Shown: positions 61,344-64,000 of the stretch, in pieces
How the letters are laid out: the number at the start of each line of letters is the position of its first letter
How positions within the stretch are numbered: position 1 is the stretch's first letter
Origin: Candidatus Nitrosocosmicus sp.
Lineage (GTDB): Archaea > Thermoproteota > Nitrososphaeria > Nitrososphaerales > Nitrososphaeraceae
Length of the DNA: 64,000 bases
Reading direction: 5' to 3'
Assembly: GCA_031177355.1 (NCBI GenBank)
Contig: JAPSGR010000003.1
Location: 1-64,000 of the forward strand
Translations under genes and position numbers: made by a program
The notes under the pieces: generated by a model
The model's input: the letters and a program-made list of their open reading frames with translations, nothing else
Databases searched by the model: none
Told to the model about the DNA's origin: nothing

Positions 61344-61634
61344 TTGACCGTAACAAAGAAAGAATTAAAACAAAAGGAGAATATAGAAAGATTAAATAAC
61401 GCGATATCTACGTTAGATTCGCTCATCAAAAATGTGAATATTCAAAGGAACATAAGAAATATGATAAGAGAAGTATTGGCTATTTTAAAAGATGAAAAAG
61501 GGGGGAGCATCTCAGTTAGAGCAGCAAACGCCATTAGTATGTTAGATGGTGTTACCCAAAATCCACAAATGCAATCACATATTAGAACAAGTTTATGGCA
61601 AGTTGTTTCAGCGCTTGAAAGCATTCGTGAATAA
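61344..61634 (+). CDS. UPF0147 family protein
   Basis: A 96-residue helical protein of the archaeal UPF0147 family, recognised by NIRNMIREVLAILKDEKGGSISVRAANAISMLD and the following segment ending in QVVSALESI. Its role is unknown, although it is widespread in archaea. The start is TTG at 61344. It converges on a small zinc-type protein gene linked to aCPSF1. Confidence 0.85.
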   Translation: MTVTKKELKQKENIERLNNAISTLDSLIKNVNIQRNIRNMIREVLAILKDEKGGSISVRAANAISMLDGVTQNPQMQSHIRTSLWQVVSALESIRE

Positions 61635-61650
61635 TTTGTTCTCCCTTGTA

Positions 61651-61788
61651 CTATGAAGTAGGTTTCCCGGGCTTTGGAGGCGGAGGTAACTTCTCCAATT
61701 TATGACTGGGATTAGCTAAATAGTGGCGCGAGGCTCCTTCTCCACTTAAAACAATATTACAATTTATACATCTATATCTTATTGCCAA
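61651..61788 (-). CDS. 45-residue CxxC mini-protein next to aCPSF1
   Basis: A short frame starting at TTG 61788 encodes IRYRCINCNIVLSGEGAS, then RHYLANPSHKLEKLPPPPKP and GKPTS. CxxC with a later HY...H may form a zinc knuckle, and the proline-rich tail suggests a protein-interaction segment. It lies 49 bases after the aCPSF1 stop on the same strand, so it could be a partner or downstream gene of this termination factor. The start codon is uncertain because the frame has a stop just upstream. No family name is known to me. Confidence 0.55.
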   Translation of the reverse strand: MAIRYRCINCNIVLSGEGASRHYLANPSHKLEKLPPPPKPGKPTS

Positions 61789-61837
61789 CTGAGTTCAACA
61801 TTTAGAACATCATACATAGGAAAAAACCTATCGAAAC

Positions 61838-63937
61838 TTATTTTAATTTAACGATCTCTCGGCTATCTGGGACGCTAGAACGAATTCTCATCCTTGAGTA
61901 GATCATACTTGCTACATTTTCTGATTTCGATTTTTCTCCATGATTTACTAAAACCCTCTTAGGACGAACTTTTGAGATAAAGCTCATTATTTGATTAAAA
62001 TCGCTATGTCCACTAAATCCATCTATTTTTTGTTTAGAGCATCTTACTGGAATTACCTTAACTTTTCCATTCTTGTCAATCATACTGGCCTCAGAAATTG
62101 AACCATCTAGAACTCTTCTACCTAAAGTTCCATTAATTTGATAAGAAACAAATATTATTTTATTTTGTGGTCCTGGCGAAAATTGTTTGAAATATTCAAC
62201 CGATGGTCCACCTTCCAGCATTCCCGACGTTGCCATTATTATAGAGGGAGATTCGTCTGAAAATACTTCTTCTCTTTTGTTTATACCGTTAATGACTGTA
62301 AAATAAGATGAGGTGAATGGATTAATTCCCTCAGATACAGATTTTCTCACCTCGTATCCTAAATAATGTGCATATGACATATGGATTGCACTCGCTTCCG
62401 AGATCATTCCTTCGATGAATATGGGAGATTCGATTAATCGGCCTTCGCGCATCTCTTTGTCCAATACCAACATGATTTCTTGGGCTCTTCCGACAGCAGG
62501 AACTGGAATTAACACCTTTCCTCCTTGCTTCAAGGTTTGATTGATGCTATCTGTAAAGGACCCATATACTGAAGACTGATCAGGCATGATATCGGTTGAC
62601 GCTCCGTAGGTGCTCTCAGTAATAACGGTTTCTACTCGAGGATAATTAGCCAAGGTTCCATCAAGCAATTGTGTCCTAGCATATTTGTAATCCCCTGTGT
62701 ATAAGATGTTATGTGTTCCAGAAATATTTATGTGAACCGTTGCGCTTCCCATTATATGACCTGCGTTGTTTAAGGTTATAGTGACATCAGGGGAAATGTC
62801 TGTGGGTTTACCATAGGGAATAGGGATGCAATGTTTTATTATTTCATTTACATCTCTTATTTCGTAAGGGATGTAAGAACCATTATTTTGAGCAATCTTA
62901 ACAGAATCCATTTGTAACAAGGTCATCAGAGGTAAAGTCGGCTCTGTACAATATACTGGTCCCTTATATCCAAATTTATACAGTGTGGGAAGAAAACCTT
63001 GATGGTCAATGTGAGCATGACTAATAACAACAGCATCAAGTTCATCAAGATTAAAATTAAACCAATCTATTCTTGGATATGCATTATAATTCACGCTCTC
63101 GCCAGGGTTTATTCCACAATCCAACATTATTTTACTCTCTGGGGTAACAACTACAAAACAAGATCTCCCAACTTGTTTGACCCCGCCAAGGCAATAAACC
63201 AATACCTCCTTAATATTATTGTAGTAATTAGATGTCTTTGCTAAATTACTCTCTACATGATCATTTGACTCAGGATGTCCCGCCATTAAACCATTATTAG
63301 ATTGAATCAAAGAGTTTGAAAGCAACGGGGGACGAAATATCCTACGTCCTAAACTTTGATAAAAATTAATCCGTTCCTTCGATGAACCCTTAAGCACGGA
63401 ATGAATGTTCTTAATACTATTTGAGGGAATATGGGGAGATCGCCTAGTATGGGCTATCCAACCGGTATGGGTTGCAATAATAATAAAAATCTCTGCAGAT
63501 ATTGCTTCAGGGTTGTTTACTTCCAAAATTACTTCTCCGGTTGCTTCATCACAAAAAATCACAGATATAGTAACATCTTTTGGAAGAATTCTACTTATGG
63601 TGTTACGAGTTTCTTCCTCGGATAGTCTAATAGACGGATCAGTTCTGATAATGAATCTTTTTTTCATAGACTTTGATAATGCCGACAAATGAAGAGTCAA
63701 TTCAGTCAAAGCAAACCCAGGATTTTTTGTGTATAATGCTATATTAGCAGCCTCAAATTTTATTGAAGTAATCTGGGCCTCCTTTGGTATAGATTTTGAA
63801 ATACGTTCCTCTATGGTTTCGTCAAGTTCTAGTTTTGTCTTATCAATTTTAGAACCTAAATTTAATTCAACATTTGTCTTATAATGATTTGAATGTGTAT
63901 CATTCTTGTTGTTTATTATATTCTTTTCTGGAATCAA
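61838..63937 (-). CDS. transcription termination nuclease aCPSF1 (FttA)
   Basis: A 699-residue archaeal CPSF-like ribonuclease that terminates transcription at U-rich 3' ends. N-terminal KH-like domains (about 45-180) are followed by the metallo-beta-lactamase core (HAHIDH, residues 307-312) and beta-CASP motifs (ESTYGAS, GMLEGGPSVEYF, GFSGHSDFNQ, VNHGE). The N-terminus has an extra 40 or so charged residues relative to euryarchaeal forms, and the TTG start at 63937 is approximate. The poly-T tracts after genes in this window suit its cleavage rule. Confidence 0.93.
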   Translation of the reverse strand: MIPEKNIINNKNDTHSNHYKTNVELNLGSKIDKTKLELDETIEERISKSIPKEAQITSIKFEAANIALYTKNPGFALTELTLHLSALSKSMKKRFIIRTDPSIRLSEEETRNTISRILPKDVTISVIFCDEATGEVILEVNNPEAISAEIFIIIATHTGWIAHTRRSPHIPSNSIKNIHSVLKGSSKERINFYQSLGRRIFRPPLLSNSLIQSNNGLMAGHPESNDHVESNLAKTSNYYNNIKEVLVYCLGGVKQVGRSCFVVVTPESKIMLDCGINPGESVNYNAYPRIDWFNFNLDELDAVVISHAHIDHQGFLPTLYKFGYKGPVYCTEPTLPLMTLLQMDSVKIAQNNGSYIPYEIRDVNEIIKHCIPIPYGKPTDISPDVTITLNNAGHIMGSATVHINISGTHNILYTGDYKYARTQLLDGTLANYPRVETVITESTYGASTDIMPDQSSVYGSFTDSINQTLKQGGKVLIPVPAVGRAQEIMLVLDKEMREGRLIESPIFIEGMISEASAIHMSYAHYLGYEVRKSVSEGINPFTSSYFTVINGINKREEVFSDESPSIIMATSGMLEGGPSVEYFKQFSPGPQNKIIFVSYQINGTLGRRVLDGSISEASMIDKNGKVKVIPVRCSKQKIDGFSGHSDFNQIMSFISKVRPKRVLVNHGEKSKSENVASMIYSRMRIRSSVPDSREIVKLK

Positions 63938-64000
63938 TTTGATACATATTCCCTTAATTTGTTATTCATACCGTAAAAATTCAGACATTATAGTTTGTAA

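Noticed and set aside
1-64000. CRISPR arrays, insertion sequences, prophage genes
   Set aside because: No regularly spaced repeats, transposase, integrase or phage structural motifs were seen on either strand.

Overview
The window is a chromosomal segment of an ammonia-oxidising archaeon (Thaumarchaeota/Nitrososphaerota), most likely of the soil lineage Nitrososphaerales. The evidence is AT-rich DNA, A-box promoters with near-leaderless genes, frequent TTG starts, archaeal information-processing genes (aRF1, SRP54, Alba, Pus10, aCPSF1, eS24/eS31, P1 stalk protein), a tRNA with a bulge-helix-bulge (BHB) intron, F420 genes, and several genes of the thaumarchaeal 3-hydroxypropionate/4-hydroxybutyrate (HP/HB) carbon-fixation type (methylmalonyl-CoA mutase, MeaB, biotin ligase). 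Placement near Nitrosocosmicus/Nitrososphaera is inferred from AT-richness and the polyhydroxyalkanoate (PHA) genes, not from a search.

Layout. 0-3.2 kb: 3' tail of 23S rRNA, then a PHA locus (alpha/beta hydrolase and AbrB-type phasin on +, class III synthase phaE-phaC on -). 3.2-6.4 kb: gene-poor, with an intron-containing tRNA-Arg(TCT), a glycosyltransferase and an orphan membrane protein. 6.4-8.7 kb: permease and binding protein of a sulfonate/nitrate-type ABC transporter whose likely ATPase lies at 26.4 kb. 8.9-13 kb: uL1-uL10, an inverted P1/L12, Lrp, SecE, Alba. 13-20 kb: secreted/membrane orphans, BirA-UbiA-aldo/keto reductase cluster, two mini zinc proteins, a zinc dehydrogenase and an LsrF-like aldolase. 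20-25 kb: ilvB-ilvN-leuA-leuB. 25-33 kb: Nudix, MTHFR-like, ABC ATPase, PIN-ATPase-KH protein, methylmalonyl-CoA mutase-MeaB-CofE-HAD. 33.5-38.3 kb: tusA-cysK/M, trxB, homoserine dehydrogenase, PhoU-like protein and tRNA-splicing endonuclease. 38-47 kb: UDP-GlcNAc 2-epimerase, GalT-like protein, aRF1, phosphoglycerate mutase, metallo-beta-lactamase nuclease, F420-type oxidoreductase. 47-54 kb: a tandem SDR protein, then dph6-SRP54-pus10-metalloprotease, then eS31/eS24. 54.8-64 kb: phosphoglycolate phosphatase-argS-DUF106, TPR protein, purN, TauE/SafE, UPF0147 and the termination nuclease aCPSF1.

How the genes fit together. Much of the segment is anabolic: carbon fixation and acyl-CoA metabolism, carbon storage as PHA, branched-chain amino acids, homoserine and cysteine synthesis, and F420. 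Most of the rest is translation, tRNA maturation and protein targeting. The tRNA-Arg intron, the splicing endonuclease and ArgRS are all in the window.

The most interesting candidate is the 591-residue tandem SDR protein at 47.4-49.2 kb. Its architecture recalls one half of Chloroflexus malonyl-CoA reductase, but the usual catalytic lysine is a glutamine. Also notable are the PHA locus with an AbrB phasin, the dispersed ABC transporter, the inverted stalk-protein gene with a tail-less uL10, the tusA-cysteine synthase pair, and three very small zinc-type proteins. No CRISPR array, insertion sequence or prophage was seen.
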